Assembly: GCA_963969495.1 (NCBI GenBank)
Contig: OZ018328.1
Span: 136,125,345 to 136,189,344 of the forward strand
DNA: 64,000 nt
From: Ceratothoa steindachneri
Taxonomy: Eukaryota > Arthropoda > Malacostraca > Isopoda > Cymothoidae
Reading direction: 5' to 3'
The position numbers were made by a program, and so were the translations under genes. Within the stretch, counting starts at the first letter, position 1. Every line of letters begins with the position of its first letter. Positions 1 through 11,459 of the stretch are shown piece after piece. The notes below the pieces were generated by a model. The model saw only the letters and a list, made by a program, of their open reading frames with translations, was not told where the DNA came from and made no database searches.

Positions 1-994
1 TTTCTACCTAGACTGCTTGCTACCCCAGACTGTAGCCCACTATTTTGGGTGAGCGAAGGGAATTGCACGTCATGGTATCCTGAATGAGGCGAGCCTCCCT
101 CGGAACACATGTGAATGCCTATTATTTTTTCGGACTGTTGCTTTTTGTTTTGTCATTATTTTAAAGTATTCTATTAATTTTTGTCGGCGGACGTGGCCTC
201 GTCAGGCAGCCTTAAAGGATCTCTAAAATTAAAAAAGATGCCAAAAGAACTCGACGAGATGTCACAGCATATAGCATCCTATCGTTATGCAGAGGCAGTG
301 GCGCGAAAAATAGGCCAGCTTTTTGCCAATATAGCATAGAGGGTTGAGCCGAGGAAGGTAGTACCAGTATTCTGATACACACCCACTCTACTTTGTGGGT
401 AAGAGGTCTAGGGGAAATAACAGCGATTACAACTAAGTAGAAAAATCAACGGTACCTAATGGAGACCTACTTGTCCATGCTATACCTGAGAGATGAAAAA
501 ATTAAAGTCCAACTCTAGAGGTGATAAAAAGAGTCCCTTGTTTCGTTCAAATTAGGTACCTACTTTAACTCTAAGTTAATCTGAAATATTAAGTAGAAAT
601 TTGTATTAACCAGCACAAGAAAACTCATTTCCGTCAACTAGCGTCGGTGAAATAGGCCTACGCAAGTCAGGCGTCCGCTAAGGAGAGTAAAAAAAAAATA
701 ATTTGAATTGGAAGAGTTTAAAATTCAATTAATTTATTCTTTTTGAGCCCTCATCTTCAGCTCTAATCTCATTAATAATCAGGAAGGGTTTGCCAGGCCT
801 ATGCGCTAATCCTTCAAGCATACGCCATAGGCCTACGGAGAAAGTACGTCTGACTCTTGGGAAGAGGGTGGAATCGCTTCGAGGGAAAGAAATTCGTCAA
901 TTAATTCACACCAGCGGAGGAGAGCATTTGCTAAGAATGACCCCCCCCCCCCTCGCCAGTGTTTGTTTTAACGCATATCGCCCTACTACTTATT

Positions 995-997
<3 letters not shown>
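1..997. other. AT-rich sequence without a supported gene
   Basis: No convincing coding region, RNA gene or mobile-element trace was recognised. The stretch contains two copies of the palindromic octamer TAGGCCTA (653-660, 828-835). Confidence 0.5.

Positions 998-1079
<82 letters not shown>
998..1079. repeat. (TA)n microsatellite
   Basis: Uninterrupted TA dinucleotide run of about 80 bp, directly abutting the palindrome that starts at 1078. Confidence 0.97.
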
Positions 1080-1082
<3 letters not shown>

Positions 1083-1173
1083 AAAGATCCCGCATGGAAA
1101 TGAAAGGCGGATTCCAAGTACTTTCGAAAGTACTTGGAATTCGCCTTTCATTTTCCTGTGTGATTTTTTGCAT
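1078..1173. repeat. near-perfect palindrome, 48-bp arms
   Basis: The two arms meet at a TTCGAA centre (1125/1126) with no loop. The outer ends read ATGCAAAA on the left and TTTTGCAT on the right, with a few mismatches in between. (TA)n lies on the left and, after a 37-bp gap, a second (AT)n tract (1210-1242) on the right. It looks like a small foldback insertion in a TA tract. Confidence 0.9.
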
Positions 1174-1207
1174 TTATTGCTCTACTCACTTTCTACTTTT
1201 GAGTTTG

Positions 1208-1209
<2 letters not shown>

Positions 1210-1242
<33 letters not shown>
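1210..1242. repeat. (TA)n microsatellite
   Basis: Pure AT dinucleotide run to the right of the 1078-1173 palindrome. Confidence 0.95.
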
Positions 1243-1245
<3 letters not shown>

Positions 1246-1546
1246 CAAAGGTAGATAATGAGAAAGAAATAAAGAGGGAAGGAGAGAAGGTAACTAGAAG
1301 AATGACGAAAGGAATTTTATATATGCTTCCTTAAAGTAGCTTAAATAGACATTCCAGGTAGAGAGAAGCCAACAGTAAAGATCCCGGCGACGAAAACCAA
1401 AAATCTAAGAGGGAATTAAATGTAGAAGCAACTCGAGTAAAATTAATCCATGCATTTTTATGAGCTTGAAATTCAAATGACGAAGGCAAAGGATCTAAAC
1501 ACGCCATTTAAAACCAAGGGGGAAAATTTTATCTTCATCTCCATAT

Positions 1547-1559
1547 GAGAAAGAGAGAG

Positions 1560-1609
<50 letters not shown>

Positions 1610-1632
1610 ATAGAGGGAAAAAGAGAGAGAGC
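1547..1632. repeat. (GA)n microsatellite, slightly interrupted
   Basis: GAGAGA run with AAAG and TAGAGGG interruptions at its edges. Confidence 0.95.
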
Positions 1633-2091
1633 TTTTCTTTTTGTATGCAAATTCTTAAAATGAGGAATTAGGCCCTTGCATACATTGTAGGCCTATATGT
1701 AAAACACGAGCTGCTGTTGAAATAGTTGATTCTTGGTAGGGAATCAAAATTATCGCTGCGAAATTGGTCTCTTTGAATGGCGAAGAGATTCAAGTATTTC
1801 TAAATTCAACCAACTTTAATATGTAAAATGCAACAAAAATATAAATTTCTATATATTACTAATATGTGAGGCCTCAGTAGGTCATCAGAGGTCAAATAAG
1901 AATCCAAAAGAGACATATATAAATCAAATGAACCAAAGGCCATCGCAGATAAATTCATTCAGGACGAGCAAATCACAATAAGAGGGTGGAAAGAGAGGAA
2001 AAAGGAAGGACTGATGACTCTTCATTTTCTTATTTATTTAATTACAAGAGCCAAACCGAACGACCACATCTCGCACAGCTTTTTGCAACGA

Positions 2092-2195
2092 AGTTCATCA
2101 AGTAAGTAGTAAAGCTAGGACAAGGGAAAATATGAGAAAGTATAGTTCATCAAGTAAGTAGTAAAGCTAGGACAAGGGAAAATATGAGAAAGTAT
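2092..2195. repeat. tandem duplication, 2 x 52 bp
   Basis: Two perfect adjacent 52-bp copies (2092-2143 and 2144-2195), each beginning AGTTCATCAAGTAAG. The identity suggests a recent duplication or a sequence-assembly stutter. Confidence 0.95.
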
Positions 2196-2197
2196 AG

Positions 2198-3977
2198 ACA
2201 GCCAGAATCGGCACGAAAGCAATCTACTTGCTGGGCTGCGTCTACAGGGGGGCTACACTTAACCTTAGGCAAGTTTGTTTGCCTGCTGTAGGTTGTGGTT
2301 CACCCACCGATTTTCATTGTTTTGTTGTCTCTTTTTCCTGGGGCCTACACTTTAGATTTAGGATCCGAACCGCAGGGGTGTAGCCTATGAAAACTACCGC
2401 AAAGTCCACCCCAATCAGAATTCCCCCCCTGAAATCAATCATAATTTGATGCGGCTCACTCCGGTCAAACTGGAATCAGTATTTCCACTCGGGCCAAAGC
2501 CCAAACCTTGTTTATGGCTTTCCGTAATGTAAGACATCGAATTACTACCACAAAATCTTCGGTTTATTTGGCATCCAAAACAAAATATTGACCACAATTT
2601 TGAAAGAATCCCGAAAGAACAAGGGAAATAAGGGCATGTAAAGAAAAAAAATAGAGCATGCTAGTATTAAAAAAAGGATAGAAAGTAGTAGAAACTGCTC
2701 AATATAATCTAGTCAACCCTATATAATGGAGCCAGGAGCGAATTCGTAAAGTTTTTGGACACAACAGCTCAAAAACAAGGTTTGTACATCCTTGAGGAGA
2801 TTTTGCAAAAAAGACAGTAGATATAAAATGAAGGAAGAGAATTTAAAAAAGCCATCTCTATATTCGACAGCAAATAATGTCGTTTCTAGTGGAATACTAA
2901 TAAAATAGTTGTTTAAATTGTTCCAATTTTGCTGGAAGCTGTTTTAAGATTACTTTAGTAATGCCAAAACCTTTTGGGGGTTTGCCACTAAAGGACGTGA
3001 GACATGGTTTCCAACCAGTGATTGCTATGGTTTGCATTGGATGGGATGAAAAAAGGAATTATTGATTGTAGACTCTTAAATAATAAGCAAACATTTACTG
3101 AGTACGTGTTTGGTTAAACGCTTGCAACCTTTAAATAAAGCTCACACATGGCACATTTCTTCCTCATCTTGCATATTCATCGGACCTTTTACCATTCAAT
3201 TATCACGTATTTAATTCATTACGATATCACATAAATTAAAAAAATTACTCTGATCCGAAGGAGGAGGAGAGATATATACGATAATATATTTGATCAAAAT
3301 CGAATGAAGTCTTAAAGAATAGTATCCACTACTTGGTTAAACAATGAGATGAGCATTGGCATTATTGATGGTAACGGCTGAATAATTTAAATAATTTTGG
3401 GAGGTATATTAAAATGATTTTACTTTCTTTATAAAAAAAACGGCATTAATTTATTCACAACATAATATTTATGGTGGAAAAGGAAGAATAGTTCCATGAA
3501 CAGGCGTTAGCAAAAATTCATCGATGGAAGAGACTGGTTATTCTTTAGCGTGTGTGACGCACGAACCATGTGCGTGTGTCTGCGTGTCCGTATTTTTCTG
3601 TGAACCCTTTTTGTGAAAATGTTTGCCTATTTGTGTCTGTAATTAAAACGTTATGCCATTAAATCTAACATTATTGTAAAGTCCTTTCTTTGTAACGTTA
3701 ATGATTTCGAGGGGGTAGCTTTTAAGATTTTTGCAAATTTCCCCCCGTAGGCCTATCAGCTGCAAACGTAGGCCTAAGAGGAGTCAGAGGGGCAGAGGGA
3801 AGATTCTTTATGAAGGATGACTCACTTTTTATAATTAATTAAATTAGAAGTTTGTCGTGAAATTTTAGCTCGCGATGGAATTCGATGAAGGAGGGACAAC
3901 AGCAAGAATGGTTAAAGGGATTTCATTCTAGGTTTCAAAGGACCAGATTCGATTTACAAAATTTGAGGCTCAAATAA

Positions 3978-3982
<5 letters not shown>
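2198..3982. other. AT-rich sequence without a supported gene
   Basis: No coding or RNA signature seen. Two TAGGCCTA octamers lie close together at 3748-3755 and 3769-3776. Confidence 0.5.

Positions 3983-4068
<86 letters not shown>
3983..4068. repeat. (TA)n microsatellite
   Basis: TA run of about 86 bp, about 90 bp upstream of the mariner-like pseudogene. Confidence 0.97.
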
Positions 4069-4069
<1 letters not shown>

Positions 4070-4155
4070 TGGGTTTTGCACAAGTTATGTTAACCTTGGT
4101 CTTTTACCTTTCGAGAGGTTTATGTGCTTGATAGAAAAAATACCGTTCAACAAAC

Positions 4156-5217
4156 CTAAAGTTCTACTTTTCCAGCACGTGCCATTAAAACGTCTTTTCC
4201 AATGTGTGTAGGTGTGTCGAGATTGAAGCTAAAAGAATCGAGATCTCTGCTCTCCTGCTCGCGGACCACAAAAAACCCGATATCACCAAGCGGTTCAACC
4301 TCAGCCGAATAACCGTCTACAGAGTCACGGAGAGGTTCAGGAACGGGTAAGACCTCAAGGATCACCCTTTGTCCAGGCAAACCTCAAGGTTGAACCGTTT
4401 GGTTGTGAGAAACGCCAAAGTGCTCCGAAGCTCAAAATGACTGCGCTCGCGAAGAACAAGAATATATCTGTGGCCACAGTGTCCATACCCATCAAAGAGA
4501 AGGGTGGCAAGAGCTTGAGTTACTTGGAAAAGGACTCTGCTCAGAGACAGTATGCGAGAACAACGTCGGGAGCGCTGTCGTTGCCTTATCAACGACCTGG
4601 AGAGTCATGGGAATCAAATTCTTATTTTTTCTGGTGAAAAACCTTCACGGTTGATCCAGTCATCAACAAGGAGAACGACCGCGTGGTAAGCTACGGTCAC
4701 GAATTCTTCGAAGTCCGCTGCGAGTACACGATCAAGCACATGGCCTCTGTAATGATGCACGGCGTCATGGGTTCTAATGGCGAGAAGATGCCGCCGGTGT
4801 ATTTCGCGTCTAGTTACAGGCTCACCGTGGACGATTACAGGGACATCTCGGCCACGAATGTCCTACCCCTGGTGAGAAAGATCACGAAAAAGGCGGACAA
4901 GTCTTTTAGCAAGACGGTTCACCGGCTCACACAGTCAAGACCGAGCTATAGTAGTTGGGGTTGAACATGAACTTCTGGTCGAAGGAATTTTGGCCGCTGC
5001 ACTCACCCGAGCTCAATCCCATCGACTAGAACGTGCGGGCGCATTCGAGAGCAAGGCGTGTAATGTCCGCCACAGCAACTTCGACGAGATGAAGTCCTCT
5101 GTCAACTGCGTGTTGGCCAACATGAGGAAGGACTTCGTCCGCAAAGTGGGCGCGGCCTTTAGCTATCACCTGTATCACGCACTCGCAGTCGAGAGTGACC
5201 ACATTGATTAATATTAC
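4156..5217 (+). pseudogene. mariner-type (IS630-Tc1-mariner) transposase pseudogene
   Basis: This is a broken transposase that would have excised and reinserted a DNA transposon by a DDE/D mechanism. An N-terminal helix-turn-helix-like stretch (about 4240-4400) is out of frame. A readable block at 4683-4950 carries NGEKMPPV, RLTVDDYRD and VRKITKKAD, typical of mariner cores. The second catalytic motif (QDGSPAH) is in a different frame from the block before it. Two stops follow, then SPELNPID with the third catalytic D. The rest (ESKACNVRHSN, MRKDFVRKV) is again in another frame. I count 36 residues between the second and third D as read. Several frameshifts and stops make it non-functional. 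The host-like repeat at 5218-5543 follows directly and is probably its 3' region. Confidence 0.85.
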
Positions 5218-5541
5218 AACCAGGTAATGGCTTCGCCACTTTCCCTACGAAGGGAGCTTGCGCTTCGCTACTAAGATAAAATTTTAAATCTGAAAAAAAA
5301 GCAGCCATGGATATATAAAAATAAATTTTCTGAATTTCACCATTTGTAATTTTGGGGGTTTTAAAAATTCGCAAAATTTCGATACTTATATTTATTTCTG
5401 AACTTCGCCATTTTGTTTTTTGATATTAAAAAGAATTATTAGAAATAACTTTGATAAAAAACATAAGTCATAACCAAACTAAGATGAAATTATTATTAAA
5501 ATACTCAAAAACTTCCCCTTCTTAAACTACAGAGTTAGTGA

Positions 5542-5543
<2 letters not shown>
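5218..5543 (+). repeat. 3' non-coding part of the mariner-type element, repeated elsewhere
   Basis: This AT-rich segment with internal near-repeats (TTTCTGAAYTTCRCCATTTTG-like) follows the transposase remnant. It recurs in reverse complement at 50478-50960, including a GC-richer block containing GGGAGCTTGCGCTTCGCTA. The shared part begins just after the transposase stop, so it is either the 3' end of that element or an independent short repeat. Confidence 0.8.

Positions 5544-5614
<71 letters not shown>
5544..5614. repeat. (TA)n microsatellite
   Basis: Pure TA run between the repeat ending at 5543 and the palindrome at 5630. Confidence 0.97.
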
Positions 5615-5617
<3 letters not shown>

Positions 5618-5629
5618 GAGAAATTGTCG

Positions 5630-5811
5630 AGAAATTTCGAGACAAATGGTGCGGTTAGTAGAGAGAAAAAGTTAATAACCGATAGTGCATCCGATCCTGG
5701 GTTCCGGGCATCGTTTCTCGCGAGAGCGTTAAAAGATGCCCGGCCCATAGGACATGATGCACTCTCAGTTATTAAATTTTCCTCTATATTAACAGCACTT
5801 TGTTATTTTTA
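5630..5811. repeat. imperfect palindrome, about 90-bp arms
   Basis: The arms are symmetrical about 5720/5721 (TCTCGCGAGA). Left TGCATCCGATCC...CGGGCATC pairs with right GATGCCCG...GATGCACTC. The outer arms continue through GTTAATAAC/GTTATTAAA. A foldback or MITE-like unit next to a (TA)n tract. Confidence 0.75.
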
Positions 5812-6569
5812 GACTATATTTTGTTGTGCTATTTGCTAATTTCAAAAGTAGTCATTTATGGGAAAAGTAAATCACCGAATCACTCACCTCGCATAGACAT
5901 CATAGAACAACTTTGACAGACTTTGCAAAGGAAATGTTGCAAACTCAGGTCAGGGAAAGAGTTGGCCATCGATGATAGAGACGCGTCAAAAAAAGTCTCC
6001 ACACGTCAAAAACAGACAATTGTGACTACTAAACTCGTCTACAAAGCGAAAGACCTCTCATGTTGTTTGCACTTTTGATTGTTTTATAATACAGTATCCA
6101 TAATTCTCTTTACCAGTTAAAAAAATGTATTAAAATCAGATGATTACATAAATCTTTGGAATTTCTTGCAACATAATAAGTGAATTTCTACCAAATACCT
6201 TTGTTAAATTGTAAAGCCTTATGGATACCCTGTATTTTGAAATTCATCCCAACACAAGCGCGAGCAAGCTTCGGTGCGAACGAGGTAGCGACGGCAAACA
6301 ACCCGTCTCGGTTCCGTTCTTTATACGAGGGCAATTGTGGTTACTTCCCTGATGTTCTGCGGTAAAATGGCCTTACTAATATGATGTAAAATTGTTCCAT
6401 TGCTCCTCTATTCTAGGTTATTTGAACGCTGTGAAAGATGGACCACCCTAGTTTCTGCTTCTGAGTGTGCGAGCATCCATGCATGCAAGCGGGTGTTAGG
6501 TGTAGCATAGGAAACCACGCTGCAACTTATATATGAATGGATTTCGTCCCCTCGAACACCAACCATATA

Positions 6570-6990
6570 GTTGTGTGCCCTTCCTGCCCCAACGACCGCT
6601 GTTGTGTATCCTCCCTGCCCTAAAGCCTGTAGGAGGATATGCCACTATATATGTTTCACACTTTTTCACTTCCCCCATCTTCACCACTTTCTGTGCAGAC
6701 ATATATATCCCTGCAAACATTCTGCGTGAGATGCCCTCGTTAGTTTTTGTCTACAATTAAAAGTCTTTGTCTGGTTAGAGAAACTGCATTCGTTGCAGCG
6801 TTTCGAGAAGGGCGAGGAGAGTTGCGTGCTATCCTGGTGTATAGTGGGTTAAGTTTTTTCCTCTTTGTTCTGCTTAGGATGTGTACCGTCCACGTTTTTT
6901 CGTTTACTCTTTCTTCTCCACTTTCTTTGCAAATATACTTTCAATAACATTAGGAGATATGCCTCGTTGGTTTTTGTCTTTTGTTTAAAC
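6570..6990. repeat. two diverged copies of a dispersed repeat
   Basis: Two adjacent units (about 6570-6760 and 6790-6990) share a pyrimidine-rich body with CACTTTCT...GCA and a tail close to GAGATRTGCCTCGTTRGT. Related sequence is seen at about 43150-43285, 43715-43860, 50140-50310 and possibly 54600-54630 (reverse). Family identity is unknown. Confidence 0.45.
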
Positions 6991-6999
6991 AATTGTTTC

Positions 7000-7745
7000 G
7001 ATCAAATAAATTTATTCCTTATTCGGGATCCAGTTTCAATATATTACGTTTGTTTTTCAATCATTGTCACCTCCAGAAACTACTCCTTGGTATACGGAGA
7101 TATGTTTTCCTTTAATTGAAATCACTGACCCCGTGAAATCTGATTTATTTTGGCTGACACAGAGTCGAGAGGCAGAGAGATCACTGTCCCCCAGTGGATT
7201 GACTCAAGCACGTGGGGCGATCAACTCAGAAGACGCACGTTCGGTCCACAAGTGAGGCGAGAATTCCCCAATTCACTTGGCCGCAAATGGCGAGCGATTG
7301 GCCACCGAGCACTCGTGAATGAATGGCTGCCTTCGTTCGCGCCCACAAATCCAGGATTTGAGAAAACGGGTTTGGTGGGAGTTGTATTAACGATGACCAG
7401 CCGGGTAGATTTCATTTCAATCGAATGTAGTCTCCCAAACACCGCTATTTGTTGTGGAACAAAAGCATATTCAAGGAGGTGGTTGCATCCAACTCCCCCT
7501 CCTCATCCATTCCACACATTTTTAATTACCTTAACCCAGTATTTCCCACTACCCCCAATCCACACACACACCCCACTATGACTTTCCAGAAAAGCGAATG
7601 CCCCAATGGTAGTCGAAAAATATATAAAGCACCCAGGGGTACAGCAAAAGATGCATGACCTATATTCTTGGTTTTCATTCTATTCACTGTTTCCTTTTCC
7701 ATTTCATTTTGTTTATCTCTCCCATTTTTCTCCTTCCCTCCCTCT
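7000..7745. other. no supported gene
   Basis: A 143-codon open frame at 7150-7581 crosses this stretch, but its translation shows no recognisable domain and ends in low-complexity proline/histidine/threonine. I do not call it a gene. Confidence 0.4.
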
Positions 7746-7747
7746 AG

Positions 7748-7835
7748 CTAATCTAGCTTAGCGGTTAGCGTGGTGACCTGAGAAGCGAAGAGCGCTCGAT
7801 AACGGGCCAAAGAGCTTTTATTATTTTATTCCGTT
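7748..7835 (+). repeat. possible tRNA-derived SINE head
   Basis: TAGCTTAGCGGTTAGCG resembles a pol III A box with flanking tRNA sequence, and GCGCTCGATAACGGGCC lies where a B box would be. It is too degenerate to be a tRNA gene and is followed by T-rich sequence. Confidence 0.35.
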
Positions 7836-8005
7836 CATTATCTCTTTATTTCAGCCTTTTTTTAATTTATGTATGATCCATGTTTGAAATCGCTTATTTA
7901 TCATCTTTCCTTATTTTTTTCATTGTGAGGTGTTTTTTTTCTCGTGTCTTTTCTCGGGGTCATCTCGTGTAAGATATGTGCTCTTCTGTTTCTGTGTAAA
8001 TTTTC

Positions 8006-8009
<4 letters not shown>

Positions 8010-8091
<82 letters not shown>
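8010..8091. repeat. (TA)n microsatellite
   Basis: Pure TA run of about 80 bp. Confidence 0.97.
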
Positions 8092-8093
<2 letters not shown>

Positions 8094-8516
8094 TATTGGT
8101 CTATTTGGTTGCTGAGACACTGCAACAAAACCAGAAACACGGTGTCAATCACAACTGACCGCAAATGCCAACGACAAGCAAGGTGAAGCGACCACTAAAT
8201 CAGCTAATGATTCAATTTTTATCTCACTCCATTTACCTGTTCGTTGTCAAGTGGCCATTTATCAAAATTATTAAAAAAAAAAAAAAAAAAATGGATGCTC
8301 ATTGTCAGAAACATAGCATTGGATCCCACGTACACGAAACACCAAAGGTTTTCTAGGCTTCACGTTGGGAATCACTGCGGGCCTTACCGTACCACTTGAC
8401 CGACCTTATTCCCAAATTTTCTAGCTTATAAGAGTTTTTATATTTTTTTTATTTATTTTTAGTAAAATTTCGTATTTCTTCCTATTAAAGATCAGTGCAG
8501 GATTTTTTACTGAGTT

Positions 8517-8835
<319 letters not shown>

Positions 8836-8967
8836 AATGCCAAGTTAAGGTAATGAAACAAAGTATTATCGTTATATTATCATTTTATTGTAATAATGAA
8901 ACACGCTAACGAAGAATAGCAGCAAAAGTTATGAAACAAACACAATTAACTTGTTGGTGCTGTACTT

Positions 8968-9985
8968 TATTTGTCTACGTAACTTCCTTTTTTATAAATT
9001 ACATCAAACATTCTTTTGTCCACAGAAGCTGTTAGCCGACTAATCTGGGAAGATGTTATTGTACCAGCAACTGTTTTGATCTTTTCCCACAGGACATCCT
9101 TCGATGAAAACTGGATACCTCCTTCATAGACTTTCCTCTTCATGATTGACTAGAACTGTTCGATAGAGTTTAGGTCAGGAGAACAGGAAGGCCAGGTCAT
9201 AAGTGATTGGCCTGTAATTCCCAAAGTTGCGAGGTACGGAATTGTAGCCTTGGTTGAATGCGAAAGAGCATTATCATGCATAAAAATGAATCGCCGTCGA
9301 CGTGAGAGTGGCAGATCATATAACCATGCTGCAAAATGCTCCTCCAGAAAAGTGGTGTGGGAGCTTGTGGTGAGTTTGACACTTTCTGGAACTCGAAAAG
9401 GCCCGACAAGTTCATTTCCTATGATTCCCAATTTCCGGTCCAAAACATGACGCCACCACCTTCTTGTTGACGCCGGATGCGATGCGGGCGAGAGGCTCCA
9501 AGAGGTACTTAAACTTTGGTCCATCCGTCGGGGCCATCCAGAGTAGCTCTGGCCTCATTCGTGAAGAGGACATCTTGGAAATTGATCTTCCTGTACTTCC
9601 GTGCCCAATCAATACGCTTCTCTTTGTGATTCTTGCCTAGGATCGGTCTAGCGATGCACTTAACACTTCTGGCCGTCTCTTTAAGGATCCTACACCAGGT
9701 GCTTCTGGACAAAGGAGCAACTTCAGTACTTTCAAATATGGCAGCACTTATGCTACCGAGATCTTTTCTTACTTGTCTACCTATTTTCGGATGTCACGCT
9801 GGGATACACTTCTTCTTGTACCTTTATCTTGCCTTGGTTTGGTGATGGGGTTTTCCACATAGGTCTTCAATGTTCTTGTATCCCGACCAAGCACTTGGAC
9901 TCATTCTCCAACAGATAAGCCATCTGTGAAACCTGCAACAATCCGAGTCTTCTCTGTAGCTGTCAAACGTCGTTTCAGGGGTATT
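8968..9985 (-). pseudogene. Tc1-like (DD37E-spaced) transposase pseudogene
   Basis: This minus-strand transposase runs from just inside the right TIR to a stop at 8968-8970. The N-terminal part reads RLTATEKTRIVAGF followed by RRSVSQRDIRK, as expected for a paired-like HTH region. The catalytic core is in two overlapping frames. LFTNEARATLDGPDGW carries N where the first catalytic D should be. FMHDNALSHS holds the second D and SPDLNSIEQF the final E. There are 37 residues between D and E, the spacing of the ITmD37E/TRT groups rather than the usual DD34E. Stops and frameshifts interrupt it at several points, so it is inactive. Unlike the 18.1-kb element, its D2 and E are preserved. Confidence 0.85.
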
Positions 9986-10196
9986 TTCGTACACCTGCAA
10001 TATAGCGTGACACAGTTTAAAGCACATCAAAATACATAACTCAACATAACTTTGTATGTATCTTATCTATACGATTGAAATGTTAACTGCGTACGTACCT
10101 AACTAGGATATTTCAGTGGACCAAGTTTCACGTTTGTACAATGTTTAATATTCAAAATATCAGCCCCAAATTTGACCTGCAATAAAGCGTGATACA

Positions 10197-10203
<7 letters not shown>
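9985..10203 (-). repeat. right TIR of the DD37E element
   Basis: The inner direct repeat is at 9989-10020 and the outer at 10175-10203. It is followed at once by (TA)n. Confidence 0.9.

Positions 10204-10272
<69 letters not shown>
10202..10272. repeat. (TA)n microsatellite, right flank of the DD37E element
   Basis: Pure TA run adjoining the outer direct repeat. Confidence 0.97.
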
Positions 10273-10275
<3 letters not shown>

Positions 10276-10419
10276 CCGAGGGTTCGATAAGTGATGAAAA
10301 CGGGGATATAGAGCGCGTAATGGATACGGATCAAGTGTTTTCTTTGTGTAAGATATCTAAAAAATGAGCGATAATAAGTCTAAAGTGCATGCTGTATTTA
10401 TCGAACAGGAGATATCTTA

Positions 10420-10960
10420 TGAATGTGTAAATAGAGAAACATTATGACAGTTGCCACGAGTGCATAGAGTGAGTGTTTAACTATTGGATGGTGTGGAAAG
10501 TATTTATGTTGGAAATAAGTTGTGCGTTAGGGTAAAAGAATGCCAAAGTGAGTGGGTTGACATACGTACGTGAAGTATAAGAGGCAAAATTGTGTAATGA
10601 TGTCACGGTTGATTAATATGTTTTTTGATGGAGTACTGACAGAAGTACGCGGAATGGAAATGCGTATGAGATTGATGATGAATGATGGGTTTTATCAAAA
10701 TTGGTATAAGCTGATGACCTGAGAGTGTGAGGGATTTGGTAATTTTGATCTAACCTTTCTAGAAGAAGGAAATAATAATAAGAGTAAGGTAATAAATCGT
10801 ATGTATATGGGTATGAGAATAGGGATGGGTGTCATATCCGAGTCAGTGGTGTCACCTTTGAAAAAGTTGGGAGTTTGAAGTATCTCAATTGCATTGTAAA
10901 TAATATTGTGAGAGTTGTACAGATGAAGCAGATTGAGACCATAAAAGGTCAAATGCATTC
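10420..10960 (+). pseudogene. non-LTR retrotransposon reverse transcriptase remnant
   Basis: Short in-frame islands match the RT family of LINE elements. LDGVESIYVGNKLCVRVK and SEWVDIR correspond to the palm region just before the RQGCVMSP block. MFFDGVLTEV follows in a shifted frame. Further on come KSKV and, at about 10860-10950, VTFEKVGSLKYLNCIVNN (read across a stop), which resembles the FKYLG thumb motif. The YADD box is not recoverable, and many stops and frameshifts are present. The remnant is old and partial. It may or may not belong with the LINE ORF1 copy that follows at 11.46 kb. Confidence 0.6.
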
Positions 10961-11459
10961 CGATCGAAAAGCTGATTGCACGGGAAAAGAGGCAAGGACT
11001 AGTGAAGAGAGGCAAAAACCAGGAGTTTTCACGGGAATCTTGCAGAAAGAAAACTTCAAGAGAGAAGAGAAATATGTGTCGTCTAGACTGATTGGAGATT
11101 CCTCCTGTTTACAGTGGACGGGGTATCTACCCTTAAGGGGGACCATACCTTTAATTTCCTCTCTTTTCCGTTCTATAACTACCACTTATTTCACCGACTA
11201 AAAGCGATTTAACACGACCACCAAAGCTCCCAAACCCACTAAAAGTAGGTTATAGTGAACCTACGGAAGAACGCCCCAATCAAGGGCCAGAAAAAGGAGG
11301 GGAGGGCCTTAGGACCAGGAGGCCGAAACTCTGTAGAAGCACCTAATAGCTTAGGCCTAACTAGGTAGGGTGGATTTGAACTGCTAAAATAAGTAGGTAA
11401 ATAGGGATCCATAGGCTGTTAGGCAATTAGGGAACACTATTACTCTCTTTTATTACAGT

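Noticed and set aside
7150..7581. 143-codon open frame
   Set aside because: No domain, an end in low-complexity proline/histidine/threonine, and no splice or promoter support.
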